Source: Cladobotryum mycophilum (Eukaryota > Ascomycota > Sordariomycetes > Hypocreales > Hypocreaceae). Taken from it: DNA of 64,000 nucleotides. Position numbers and translations under genes: made by a program. The stretch lies in the NCBI GenBank assembly GCA_036429605.1, contig JAVFKD010000016.1, positions 434,001 to 498,000 of the forward strand. Direction: 5' to 3'. A model generated the notes under the pieces. That model searched no databases, was not told the origin of the DNA, and worked only from the letters and a program-made list of their open reading frames with translations. This document shows positions 11,437 through 21,728 of this stretch, in pieces (position 1 is the first letter of the stretch; every line of letters starts with the position of its first letter).

Positions 11437-12290
11437 ATGCCGGGCAAAACTCGTCGGATGAGCTTTCATGACCTGCGCTCAGTCCTTACTCTACATACCT
11501 TGGACGACGGGCCGCCGAATGCCGTATACGCCTCCCAGGATCCCCCTACCAAGACCTCTCGACTGTCAAAGCTCATCACTCGCCGTCCCAGAGCTTCGTC
11601 CTTTTCCGTTGGGAACCTGAACCTGAACGAGCCCCTTTCGCCCCCGCGGGGTGCGGCAGAGGCCGATGATCTCGGACGGCGCTACTTGTATCAGCTATAC
11701 CGGCAACAACAACAACAACAACAGGACGATGATGAGTACCAAGAGTCTCAGGGGCAGCATTCGAGGGAGAGTTCTACGGCGCCATTGTTGGGGAGTCAGG
11801 CAATATCCTCATCATCATGTCCACTCATTGATGCGCCAGATGTGCTCTCCGATATCCCTTCCGTGCCATCAGTCGACGGAGCAGCTCAGAACAAACCCCG
11901 ACAAGAACCCCCAACACTAAGACCAAGGACTCCCACTCCAGCCTCTCGAAAACCCATTATCCGCCTACCACCCCCACCCCGGCGCCGAAATTCAACCTCC
12001 CGCCGGTCCCATCCGCCCGTGTCCTACAACCCGGCAAACCTCAACCACGCAAAGCAAGGGCCCCGTCCTCCCAGTAGGTCCCGGCCTAGCCCGCGCATTC
12101 AGACAAAGTACCGCAACTTCGAAGTAGAACCGACCCCACTAAATCTACCTACTCCGGACAAGCCCCCTTGGACGAGATAGATCAGCTTATTCAGGGCTTA
12201 CGAAAGGATGTTGCTGGACTTGCGGCAGCTGTCAAGGTTTCCTGTGCAACTACTAAGAAAGCTATGGAAGTTCGGAAAATGTATTCTTGA
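11437..12290 (+). CDS. Hypothetical Ser/Pro-rich protein with C-terminal helix, 284 aa after frame repair
   Basis: Single exon from the ATG at 11437 (MPGKTRRMSFHDL). The protein is mostly disordered: basic N-terminus, a Gln run encoded by CAA repeats (11704-11723), Pro-rich stretches (RLPPPPRRR) and a mid-region acidic/Ser segment. As sequenced it stops at 12180. The next 110 nt in another frame read LDEIDQLIQGLRKDVAGL followed by a short Lys-rich helix and a stop at 12290. These frames join if one base is added to the C5 run just before 12170 (PDKPP then LDEID), giving 855 nt, an exact multiple of three. The C-terminal stretch has amphipathic, coiled-coil-like heptads, unlike random downstream DNA, so I extend the gene to 12290. 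Family not recognised. Confidence 0.68.
11704..11723 (+). repeat. CAA trinucleotide repeat encoding polyglutamine
   Basis: In-frame CAA run inside the unknown Ser/Pro-rich protein gene (residues about 90-96). Confidence 0.85.
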
Positions 12291-12673
12291 TTAGTAGTTT
12301 TCAGTGTATTGGATTGTTTATTGGAGAGCGAAAGACGTTACTCGGCGGCTCAATCTGTTGGTTCAGGGGGAGGGAGAAGCCACTTTGCTCATTAGGATAG
12401 CAACTGGACTTTACAGGAAAGAAGAATAGCAGTAGCGAAGTAATCAGTACACAACGACATTGAATAACGAAAACCAGCCTTTTTATATGAACATTATGTG
12501 ATCCATAGAGTTATGTAAATATCTGCAGTGCCTGATTCAGGGTATCCCGCCCATATATCAAACAAAAAAAGCATTGCCACAAACGCCCCATCTAAACCAA
12601 CTCCAACTCATGCATGCAAGGAAGCAAACTAAATCTTGCTCTTCTATCTCTTGATAATCGCTATGTAAAATCT
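12291..12673. other. Intergenic, convergent 3' regions
   Basis: About 380 bp between convergent genes. Nothing recognised. Confidence 0.55.
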
Positions 12674-14342
12674 CTACGCCTTCGCTAGGCACTTGCTCTC
12701 AAACCATTTGGCAAACTTGACCGTTGGAATATCGACAGCTCTCCAAAAAACATCTGCCCACCAAACGACGGTTGGGACGCAAAAGCACGCCCCCAAGAAG
12801 AACCCGGCATTATACCAGTATCCCTCTACGCCAGTGATACTGTACGCTAGCTTTTCCCAGTGATAACCAACGGTGTGCATCGCCGGACCGTGCATGAGGT
12901 AGATGGCATATGAGATCTTGCCAAAGTACTGAACCACTGGAGTGCTGAAGAATCGTTGCCATCTGGGTGAGTAGCCTACGGATAGGACAAATATGACAGA
13001 GCCTATTGACTGCCAGTACCGATACTTTTCTTCCGTCCACCATTTTGGAATCGCAGATGTGAGCCAAATCCATCCAGGAGTAATTTCACCTCGGCCGTCA
13101 GGGTAACACATTAGGTACAGCCCGAGAATGCTGAGAAGCGCCCAGAATATCGGCCAGAGCCTAGATTTAGGAGACTTGGGTTTCTCTTGCATGGGTAAAG
13201 CTGGATTGGAAACAGGAACATGCGCCCCGCGGATGTGATCCAGCTCGGCAAGAAGCATTCCGCAAAAGAAGAGTAACAACTCCCATCTGGAATTACGATA
13301 AGTAATCCACATGACAAAGCCAACACTGAGGAATCGGATCCACGTTTGCAAACGTGCGGTGCCGATAATGGTGAGAAAAAGGTAAAGCGAGCATCGGAAC
13401 TCGACGGGGATGGTCCACAAGTGCACATCGTAAGCTAGTAGGGGACATGAGTTAGTGGAATCTGCAACGTTTATTAGACATTCAAAGGGCATAATTCTTA
13501 CAAGTGCTTCCCCCAAACTTGTCCCAGCTAAAGACGTGGATAAACTTGAACATGTGCCATGTCCAGTCCTTGAACTGTTCAAATCCGTTGTCCATGCGTT
13601 TGGGGTGAGGCTCCACGATGTTCTTCATATACTTTTTATCGTTGGCAAAATCCCGCGTCCATTCATACGCTCCAATGCGTAAGAGACAAATTATCATGAG
13701 AGTCGAAATGGCAGTCGGTAAATAAAGTCGAATTCCTCGTCGAAAAACTAGCGAGCTCACGGTACTCGAGAAGTCAGACCAAGAGCGATTCCGAACCAAT
13801 TTCAAGGGGCGATAAGACAAGGCATAGCCCGAGATGACGAAGAAGACGCAGACGGCTACCGGACCTTGGTACCAGAGTCTTAGGAAAGGAAGCTTGAGAA
13901 AATGGTAGTTGTTGTCTCCGCATCCCCAACTTTCGGCAATGGTAAAGGCTTGGTATGAATAATGGCAGAAATAGACAAAAAGAGCGGCCAGACCACGCAT
14001 CCCATCAAGGTATGCCGTTGGAGCAAGTTTTGCTGGACATATTTGCTCGCGAGCATGTCGGCCTTGCAGGAAACTGGGGGTTAGGAAGATGAAGAAGCGC
14101 ACAATGAGGATGCGCCATGGCGTAGATCGAAGGTATCCAAACGGGGCTTTGACGAGATTTGAGGAAGATGCGAGAGTAGGAAGCTGGAATCGTCTTTCCG
14201 AGGTAGATGCTGATGATGTCCCAGTGCTGCTATCATTGCTTTCCGTGTCCGTATCCGAAACACTTGTTCTTCTATCGTCTAGTAGTCCCAGCTTTTCTTC
14301 ATTAGAAGGTGAGGGACCACTTGAAGAAGCGTGTCCATTCAT
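12674..14342 (-). CDS. Acyltransferase family 3 membrane protein
   Basis: Two exons, 14342-13502 and 13434-12674, with a 67-nt intron (1602 nt, 533 aa). A Ser-rich cytosolic N-terminus (about 1-85) is followed by about ten hydrophobic segments. The family signature YLDGMRGLAALFVYFCH, with its conserved Arg and His, is at the start of the membrane domain, and PVAVCVFFVISGYALS follows. A C-terminal block SYAIYLMHGP carries the second conserved histidine region. PF01757-type proteins transfer acyl groups (acetyl, succinyl and others) from CoA to carbohydrates or secondary metabolites. The acceptor is unknown here. No partner genes suggest a cluster. The upstream region 14343-16657 contains no gene, so regulation is not inferred. 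Confidence 0.9.
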
Positions 14343-16657
14343 TGCACAGCAGCGATGCACGTGTGTCGGTTTTACGGTCGAATTGACAGTTGATCAACAA
14401 GAGAGGAAGAATGTAGAAGAACAGTTGATCGTCTAGAAGGAAAGGAGTGACACTGAATACCTCACACAGTCAGGCACAGTGTGATGGAAAATCTGAGGGT
14501 ACACGAAAGGCAAACTGCATGAAGATCAGGATCATAGAGGCTGGAAGAGAAAGTCAGAGAGACGAATGAAAAGAGGAAGAGAGAATTGAAATCAGCTTCC
14601 TCTCTCTTTGACACGAGGAAGCGACACAGATATGAGAGGACGAGATCAAGAGAGAAGGAGTATGAGGAAGAGAGGGAGCGGAAAGATGTACAGGGGAAGA
14701 GAATAGTAACATGCCAGGATGAAGACGAAGAGAACAGGTACATTAATTCATCAGGTCACACCATCTGTCATTTTGCGCATGTTACTTTGTGGATGTACGT
14801 AAATTGGCGATTCATGGATAGACCTCCCCTTGCACCTTCCCCCCAACCAACCTCCAAGCTCGCGCCTACCCACTCCTTGTCCGCCGCAAGCAGCAACGGA
14901 GAAGGAGAAAGGAGTGGAAAGGAAAGTGCAATGACTGATCGACAAAAGCATACGCGCAAGCAGCGTTCCTCAGGGAAGGAGGGGAGGGCCTTGTTATCTT
15001 TTTCTTTCTTTTTTGCCTATCACTGTCTAAATGGTGAATGGGCTGAAACAATCGACGGTAGAGATCGTCATGGAGATGTGCGACATGGTGCAGGGAACTT
15101 TCTTCGTTTTTATCCATTGCGCTCTCGCATTTTATCCATGAACCCTCTTAAAAGGTCCAACAGTATTAAATTCACTCTTAATTATTGCTAGCAATTTAGA
15201 CAAGACTATTTTCATAGTAGTTGGCTGCTCTTCCACCCAACACCCGGAACGAAAGCGTCAGCGTTACGACTTTCAAGGTTCTCCCCACTCCCCCCCCATT
15301 TACTCGAAGTCGCCCATATGAAAAATCAGACCCGCCAGACCCACGCTCGATATTACTTTTCATCTTTTCATTGGATGATGCGGCAGCCTCGTTGGATGGT
15401 TCCAGTCCCCCATTCAATGACAATCATTCACAAGCAGGGGAGTGCCCTGAGCACATGCAGGTGTTTGTGTATTGGAATGGATACGACGTGAGGCTCCTCT
15501 TTATATATTGTCAGAAACTCTAACCAACAACTTTTTCCTATACCAGACAGTCATGAATATTTATTTTAATTTATTTTTCTTGTGTTGTTTGTGCAACTAC
15601 TCTGCTTGCATCTCGATGACCTAGATTTAATAGTACATGTCGTCATCTGATACAACCGGCAAGGGGGCCGCCTCAAACCCTGCCACAAATCACCATCAAC
15701 CGCCATCATGTCTCATTCTCCATTGGCCCTCCACAAGGAGGCTCTTTTTCTGCAACAACGCCCCCAAAGTAGTACATCTCAATCTCAACCTGCACGCCCC
15801 TTCCTCCCCATCAAACACTGGCGGCAGTTTTAAGTCCAGGGGACGATAGCAAGCGGTCACTGACAACGAATTCAACCCAACCCCTGGACCCACGGATCAT
15901 CGCCATGTCGGGTTCCTAATATGTTGATGATTGACACCACCACCCTTTACAGTCTGACGAATCCGGCTTTCCCGATGATTATGTACAAGTATACGCTGAC
16001 GGCGCTCCCTCCTTGGAACAAGATAGACAAGGCGGCATGTGCTTTCTGTATCGTTGTTCCATGTTGATATACATTGCTCTTCTTACCGAATGTACCTTGG
16101 CTATGCGTATTTTGTTGCAACGGGCACCTGTCATATCATGTCAGCGTTACGGGGCGCTCTGACGATCGTTATAATACCCCTTCAACCCTTGTCTCCGCAA
16201 TATCTCGCAACTTGTAACACCCAGCAATCACCCCGTACACAACCAGGAACAAATTCAGATCGGCTCCGTCCTCATGTTTGCAAAACTGACAAGACACACA
16301 TACACACAGTACACAAACTAAAAATCCCCCCGGGATGGGAACAACGCGGGGAGCCAAGCCGGCAGTTGTACACGTGCAGCACAAGCCAGACAGCACAAGC
16401 CCATCTAGAACATTATTCCAAGTAGTAGAAAGCTTCGTACGCATATAAACTATAGTTATACATCTTTGTATTATTGTCTGTCTTGTGTATGTGATATTTT
16501 GTAACTTATATAGCAGCAAAAACAATGCATTTGCACTTTACCCATCCCGTCGAGAAGTTGCATCTTTCCCTTGATCCCAAACGCCAGTCCCTATGCCCTT
16601 GCCTTTTATTGTCCCATTCAATTCATATCAATTCGTTTGTCATCATCTTTTTGTCGT
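14343..16657. other. Long intergenic region with low-complexity sequence
   Basis: About 2.3 kb. It contains purine-rich (14560-14740) and AT-rich sequence and no strong gene. The only protein-like pieces are at 15637-16030, listed separately at low confidence. Confidence 0.5.
15637..16030 (+). other. Possible small fragmented gene, weak
   Basis: An ATG at 15637 and another at 15708 begin short open frames that read on across 15637-16030 only if one base is added at the G run near 15663 and one at the C run near 15805, the same kind of break seen in confirmed genes of this window. Pieces such as MSHSPLALHKEALF, DDSKRSLTTNSTQP and, after a possible intron ending near 15953, SDESGFPDDYVQVYADG look protein-like. 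No splice donor fits cleanly and no family is recognised. This may be a small gene or chance. Confidence 0.22.
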
Positions 16658-17907
16658 CTAATTCTCGAGCCAGTCAAGGAACTGAGGGGTGAAGTAGCTG
16701 ACCACAATAGTAGCACCAGCTCGGAGAATGCTCTCGGTTGACTCAAAGGCCATGGCCTTGAGATCGAAAACACCAGCCTTGGCTCCAGCGTGGATCATGG
16801 CAAATTCACCACTGACCTGATACGCCGCCACGGGGAGGTCCTTGCCGAGCTCCTTGGCGTCGCTGATAATGTCAAGATATTGACCAGCAGGCTTGACCAT
16901 GAGGATGTCAGCGCCCTCGGAAATGTCGCGAACGAGAGCTCGTCGAGCGAGACCACGACCTCCAGGAGGCAACTGGTAGCACTTGCGGTCTCCGAATGAT
17001 GGGGCAGAGCCGGCGGCGTCACGGAAGGGACCATACAAGCAGCCGGAAAACTTGGCAGAGTACGACATGAGAAGAGTCTTGTGGGCGATACCCTCCTCAA
17101 TCAGCTTCAGCTTGATGGCACGAATACGGCCATCGTTCATATCAGAGGGAGCAACGCAGTGGGCACCGGCCTTGGCGTAGGCAATGGCAACATCTGAAAT
17201 GCGATCAACGGAAAGCTGGTTGTTCAAGCTACCATCGTCTCTGAGGATACCACAGTGTCCATGGGAAGTGTATTCGCAGAGACAGACGTCGGTGCAGATG
17301 AAGAGCTGAGGGAAACGGCGGCGGATGAGGCGAATGGCCTGGATGACGGGACCCTCGGGGTCGTCTGCGGCGGTTCCCAAAGCGTCCTTGGTGCCGGCCC
17401 TCATGGGAACGCCAAAGAGCATGACGGAGCGGAGACCCTTGTGGACGAGGGGCTCGAGGAAGCCGGTGAGTCGGCTGAGACTGATTTGGTGTTGGCCGGG
17501 GAGGGAAGGAACAACAATCATGTCATCGTCGCCATCGGTAACAAAGAGGGGATAGATGAGCATAGACTGTGAATGGCGGGGTCAGTAAGAGAATTTGACA
17601 AAGAGTACACCTGGGCTTGGTCTGGCATGGATTGGTGGTGGATGATGATTGATATACATACCTTTGTGAGCTGGCGCTCAGACTGCCACGAGCGAGCCAA
17701 GGGGTGAAAGTAACCGCCGTGCAATTGACTGGAGATGTCGCCCGAGATGCTCACGCTGGTGGCGGCGGTGCTGGCGTAGGACATGGCACGAGAGATGTGC
17801 GACGCCCTGTCGTCGACGGTAGAGACTGAAGGAGCCGCAGGACCGGGTCGACGGGCGGCATGGGTGTCGCGGAGGGCGAGATCCTGAACGAGACTGGAGA
17901 AGGACAT
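16658..17907 (-). CDS. hem2: Delta-aminolevulinic acid dehydratase (porphobilinogen synthase)
   Basis: Exons 17907-17662 and 17566-16658 (1155 nt, 384 aa). It condenses two 5-aminolevulinate molecules to porphobilinogen, the second common step of haem synthesis, in the cytosol as an octamer. The Zn-binding cysteine triad is C177, C179, C187 in CTDVCLCEYTSHGHCG. The Schiff-base lysines are K254 (SYSAKFSG) and K307 (MVKPAGQYLD). The C-terminal SYFTP is typical. The N-terminal ~80 residues, encoded by the first exon, are longer and more Ser/Ala rich than in yeast Hem2 (342 aa), as is usual in filamentous fungi. The Cys ligands mark the zinc-dependent eukaryotic class. No anomalies. Confidence 0.97.
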
Positions 17908-19406
17908 GTTTGCGATTGCAATTGGCGATGTGTATGTGTGTGTGTTGGAGAGAGAAAGATTGGAGGGAAGGGTGTGAAAGTGGCGGGATAGCGATGGTGG
18001 GTGGGTATAGTAAGTAGTAGTGGATAGAAATTTTGCGACAACTTGGTGGATGAAGTAGAGGACGACCTAGACTAAATCCACGACTAACAACAGCAAGAGG
18101 CCAATCAAAGGTAAAACTTTGTTTAGTCCAAAAGATGAAGGGAAAAAGGAGTCACAGAGAACAATGGAGGGAAAAGGGTGTTTGTTATAAGAAAAGAAAT
18201 CCGGGGCAACAAAAAATTGGTCAGATTTTGATTTTCAAAAGGGCGGCGATTCCGCACGTCTTTGCCTCGGGATGGGATGCAGCACCCACTGCACTGCACT
18301 GCACTGCGCTGGAGGGGGCGCTGTCATTCCTCATTCCGTCTACAAATAGAAAAGGCCGGCAGAGAAACAAGACACACACAGGGTCCCTTTGGCCAATCAC
18401 GATTGCGCGCTTTCTAATTCCACTTGTCTTTTTTTCTCTCCCTCTTACTTTCTTACTCACTCAAGCCCCCCAATTTTCCTGCGGGTACTCCGTTATCCGA
18501 GGGCCCCCCGTTAACTGTATTAGGATTGCCTAGGCAATACTCCATACTGTGTAGGCAGTGGGTGATGGATGCATTACTTACAAGTAGTAGTAGTAGAAAG
18601 AGATTTGATTAGAGAGGACAAATTAATTCCATGTATTCTTTATCATCTGTAATAGAAAAGTCAGATAAGATACCTCATCGACCTCCTTAGACAACTAACT
18701 CTTTCCCAAAATTATCTATATTCAACACGGCTTTTTACCTTCCATCTTGGGTCTATAAAGACAGAGACAGACAGACAAGACTTTATGGTGTAGTCCTGTT
18801 CCTCTTGGCAAACATGCATGCGTGCATGCTCTACTAATACTACTACTACCACTACTACTAATATTATGACTACCTTATGCTAAATCCATGGGCTCCGCGG
18901 GTTTCCTTCGGCATTTTGCGATTCCGATGCCCCATGCCGTCATGTTCAAGCCTTCAAAGCCTTCAAGCCACGATGCATACATATCCTCTCTTATCTCCTT
19001 CAATCCACCCCCCGCAACTGCAGCATCATGCAAGAAAGTTCCTTTTACGATTCAACGAGTTAGAATTCTTCTTAAACCAACGTAAATTATTTATTTAGTC
19101 CCATTTGTCTCGTACATGGAATAGATTCACCCGCAATGCCATGCTGTCAATTAATTCTCACGAGAGACATTCGCCTTTTTCATATACACCGACTGTTATA
19201 ATACATGCCAACTCCATCCAAGTTTGATCAAAATCATTGCCTTGAGCATCTCTATTGCAATAGAACAAGTAGTAGTAGTAGTAGTACACAAGTCAATGTC
19301 TAAACTGAGCCCATGCGCTTGTAACAAAGTCAACTTTTTGCTTCACTCAAGTCCATATGTCCACTACGCCCCTTTCTTTTGTTCCTCTACCTCCCCCATC
19401 CGCTCC
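17908..19406. other. Intergenic region (HEM2 promoter and MIC12 3' side)
   Basis: About 1.5 kb without a supportable gene. It has short repeats: a GTA/TAG trinucleotide run at 18579-18597 and another near 19267-19286. Confidence 0.55.
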
Positions 19407-20295
19407 TCACAGCCCTCGCAACTGTGTGTTATCGCGGTGATCCATTGGCATATATCTCTCCTTCAACACTTCCTGTATTGTTCGCGTATCCTTTCCGTTG
19501 TTGCCGTATCTCTGCTCCAAAGCCTTGCCAACGGGATTCTGCGTCTCAACCTTGTTGCCCACCATCTCTTCCACCTGCGATTCTGCTAAGCCAACAGCAG
19601 TCTTGGCCTTGCCAACCAGTGCCTTGGCCTGGTCTCGTCCCTTTTCAATCGCTGAGCTAATGACACCCTGCGCTTGCTCTGACTTTTCCTCGATAATCTT
19701 TCTTGATCTTAATCTTGCGTCGAGGGCGGCATTCTCAGCAGAAAGCTCAACCTGCTCAGCCTTCTCCTTGGCCTGGCTGAAAGCTCCCCTGGCAGCAGAA
19801 GCAATCTGGCTGCCCGCCTGCTCAGCGCTCGCCTTCGTCCTTTGTACCAATGGCTTCGCTTCTTTGACGATCTTCTCGCTCCCCTCCGCAGCCTCTCCGA
19901 AAGCCTGCACCCACAGGTACGCAATCCGCTGCTCCATTCCCTCCCGAATCTCATCCCAGTCCGTATTCTGCACCCATCGCACGGCGTTGAGCACCTCGGC
20001 GTTCCACCGGTCCTTGGCAACCTCGACCGAGTGGTCCCTCTGCGCCAAGGCGACTTCAGATCGGCGGGGAGGCAACGGCGGGGGAGGGGGTCGAGGAGGC
20101 TTCGGATTGCTATCGCCTGGGCGCGGATGGATTGGCTTTGGGCCTCGCGGTTGCGCTGGTGGGCGAGGATGGTAAGGTACGCGACGGAGAGTGTGAGCGT
20201 AACACCGCCGGTCTGTGAATGCTTGTAAGCAAATAGTATGGGATTAGACGATGCTATATCGGAATTGGACGCACGAAGCCGGTTGCAAAGCCCAT
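19407..20295 (-). CDS. mic12: MICOS complex subunit MIC12 (AIM5) family
   Basis: A 21-nt first exon (20295-20275, MGFATGF), a 62-nt intron, then exon 20212-19407. The N-terminus reads MGFATGFTGGVTLTLSVAYL, a short glycine-containing transmembrane helix that inserts in the mitochondrial inner membrane, followed by QRNREAQS and a long Ala/Glu/Lys-rich amphipathic helical region (EKIVKEAKPLVQRTKASAEQ). This matches fungal MIC12, a small subunit of the contact-site complex that forms cristae junctions. As sequenced the membrane and helical parts are in different frames. One base added in the coding-strand C run within the LLDPLP/PPLPPRR segment (near 20087-20091) gives 828 nt and 275 aa. Assignment rests on the N-terminus and architecture. 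The alternative is an unrelated mitochondrial apolipoprotein-like helical protein. Confidence 0.78.
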
Positions 20296-20764
20296 GGTTC
20301 GTCAGGTGTGTTTCTGGCTTGAGCTGCCAGAGAGCTATTTTCCACGTGCGTCTGGGCCGAGCGCAGTTGAAGTCAATCGAATATCCAGCTGCTCGTAACC
20401 TATACGCAGCCTCTCATGATGCAATTGAGCTCCTCGGGATGCCCAATTACTTTTTGAATCCAAAAAATCGTAATGATGTTTTGGGTTCGATTCTACCAAG
20501 AGCGTGATAATATTGACGTAGTGGTTTTCGGGCACAGGGAATGATCCGGAGCCAAAAGAAAAGCAGCCCACTACTGGGAGGCAAGTACCCCCCAAAAATT
20601 TAACACCACCAAAAAAGTTCGCTACAGCCAACCAGAATCGAGCCTCTAGCGACGCTTTCGGCTTCAGACTGCGAAAAACCTCCCAACTTGGCGAACAATT
20701 TCTTTTGTAGCAACCCCCCTCGATCCTTGGACTACGACGTCATATCTAAAGACAATTGGACACA
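20296..20764. promoter_or_regulatory. Bidirectional promoter region, MIC12 / bL17m
   Basis: 469 bp separate the start codons of two divergent nuclear genes for mitochondrial proteins. No gene lies between them. The shared region is inferred to drive both. No specific operator motif was identified. Confidence 0.6.
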
Positions 20765-21488
20765 ATGGCTGGCGGTCTTGTCAAGTATAGGCATCTCAGC
20801 CGTGACTCGGCTGCTCGACAGGCACTTTTGCGTGGTCTCGTCACCCAGCTCGTCAGGTTCGAGCACATCCACACAACCTACGCCAAAGCAAAGGAGGCCC
20901 AGAGGCTAGCCGAAAAGTTGATCACCCTCGCCAAGAAGAACAATGAGCCATGTAGACGAAATGCGCAGGGCATCCTCTACGTACGCCTGTACCTCCCCCG
21001 TTGCAAGCAAAAAGAAAAGAAAGCTGACATCTTTTGCCTTGTAGGAACCCCACGCTCTTCTCCCCAAGCTCTTCGGCGAGCTACGAGATCGCTACCTGAA
21101 CCGCGAGGGAGGATACACCCGAGTTGTCCGCACCGAATCAAAGAACACCTACGACCAGGGCGAGAGCGCAATCCTAGAATTCGTCGACGGACCCAAGGAC
21201 TCCCGCTTCATGATGACCGCAAAGACCCTCGCCCGCGACCGCCTGCTGGGCAAGCCCTCCAACCCCGTCACACTCCAAAACGTCAAGAAAGTCACCAAAT
21301 TCCGCTCCCAGGAGCAGCTAGAAGACATGATACAGCGATTCATGATCATGAGCACAGAGGGCGAGGCTAGCAAGGAGAGCTCAAGTACCGAGGCGGCTGA
21401 GCTAGCGGCCAAGGAGAATGCGGCGGTAGAGAAGATGGCGGGGGACATGGTTCCTGAATCTGCCAGAACGAAAGGAACAAGGAGGTAA
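20765..21488 (+). CDS. Mitochondrial large-subunit ribosomal protein bL17m
   Basis: Exons 20765-20980 and 21045-21488 (660 nt, 219 aa), intron 64 nt. The N-terminus MAGGLVKYRHLSRDSAARQ and the following RGLVTQLVRFEHIHTTYAKAK reproduce the bacterial L17 signature of leucine/arginine-rich start plus I.TT..KAKE. A C-terminal extension (after about 125) is typical of mitochondrial homologues such as yeast Mrpl8. It is a component near the exit tunnel of the mitoribosome. The start at 20765 is fixed by the conserved MAGGLVKYR opening. It is divergent from MIC12, suggesting shared expression of two mitochondrial genes. Confidence 0.93.
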
Positions 21489-21728
21489 CGTGTGATGAAA
21501 AATAGGAAAGAAAAGAAGAAGAAAAAAACAAGAGAAAAGAATCCAAGAGCAGCGGAAGCTCAAGCTCAATGTACAATAAGAGACGTACGTCAACAATATT
21601 ACCAAGTGCCAGAGTCTTGGGCTGCTCAATATTGGCATTAATCAATGATCAACAAAGTGGTATCCGATAGTATTCATTCCCTATTACTTCGAATTCCTGG
21701 ACACGTCTAGGAAATCCAAACGGACAAT

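Noticed and set aside
19498..20175. 225-codon plus-strand frame opposite MIC12
   Set aside because: Antisense shadow of the Ala/Glu-rich MIC12 coding region.
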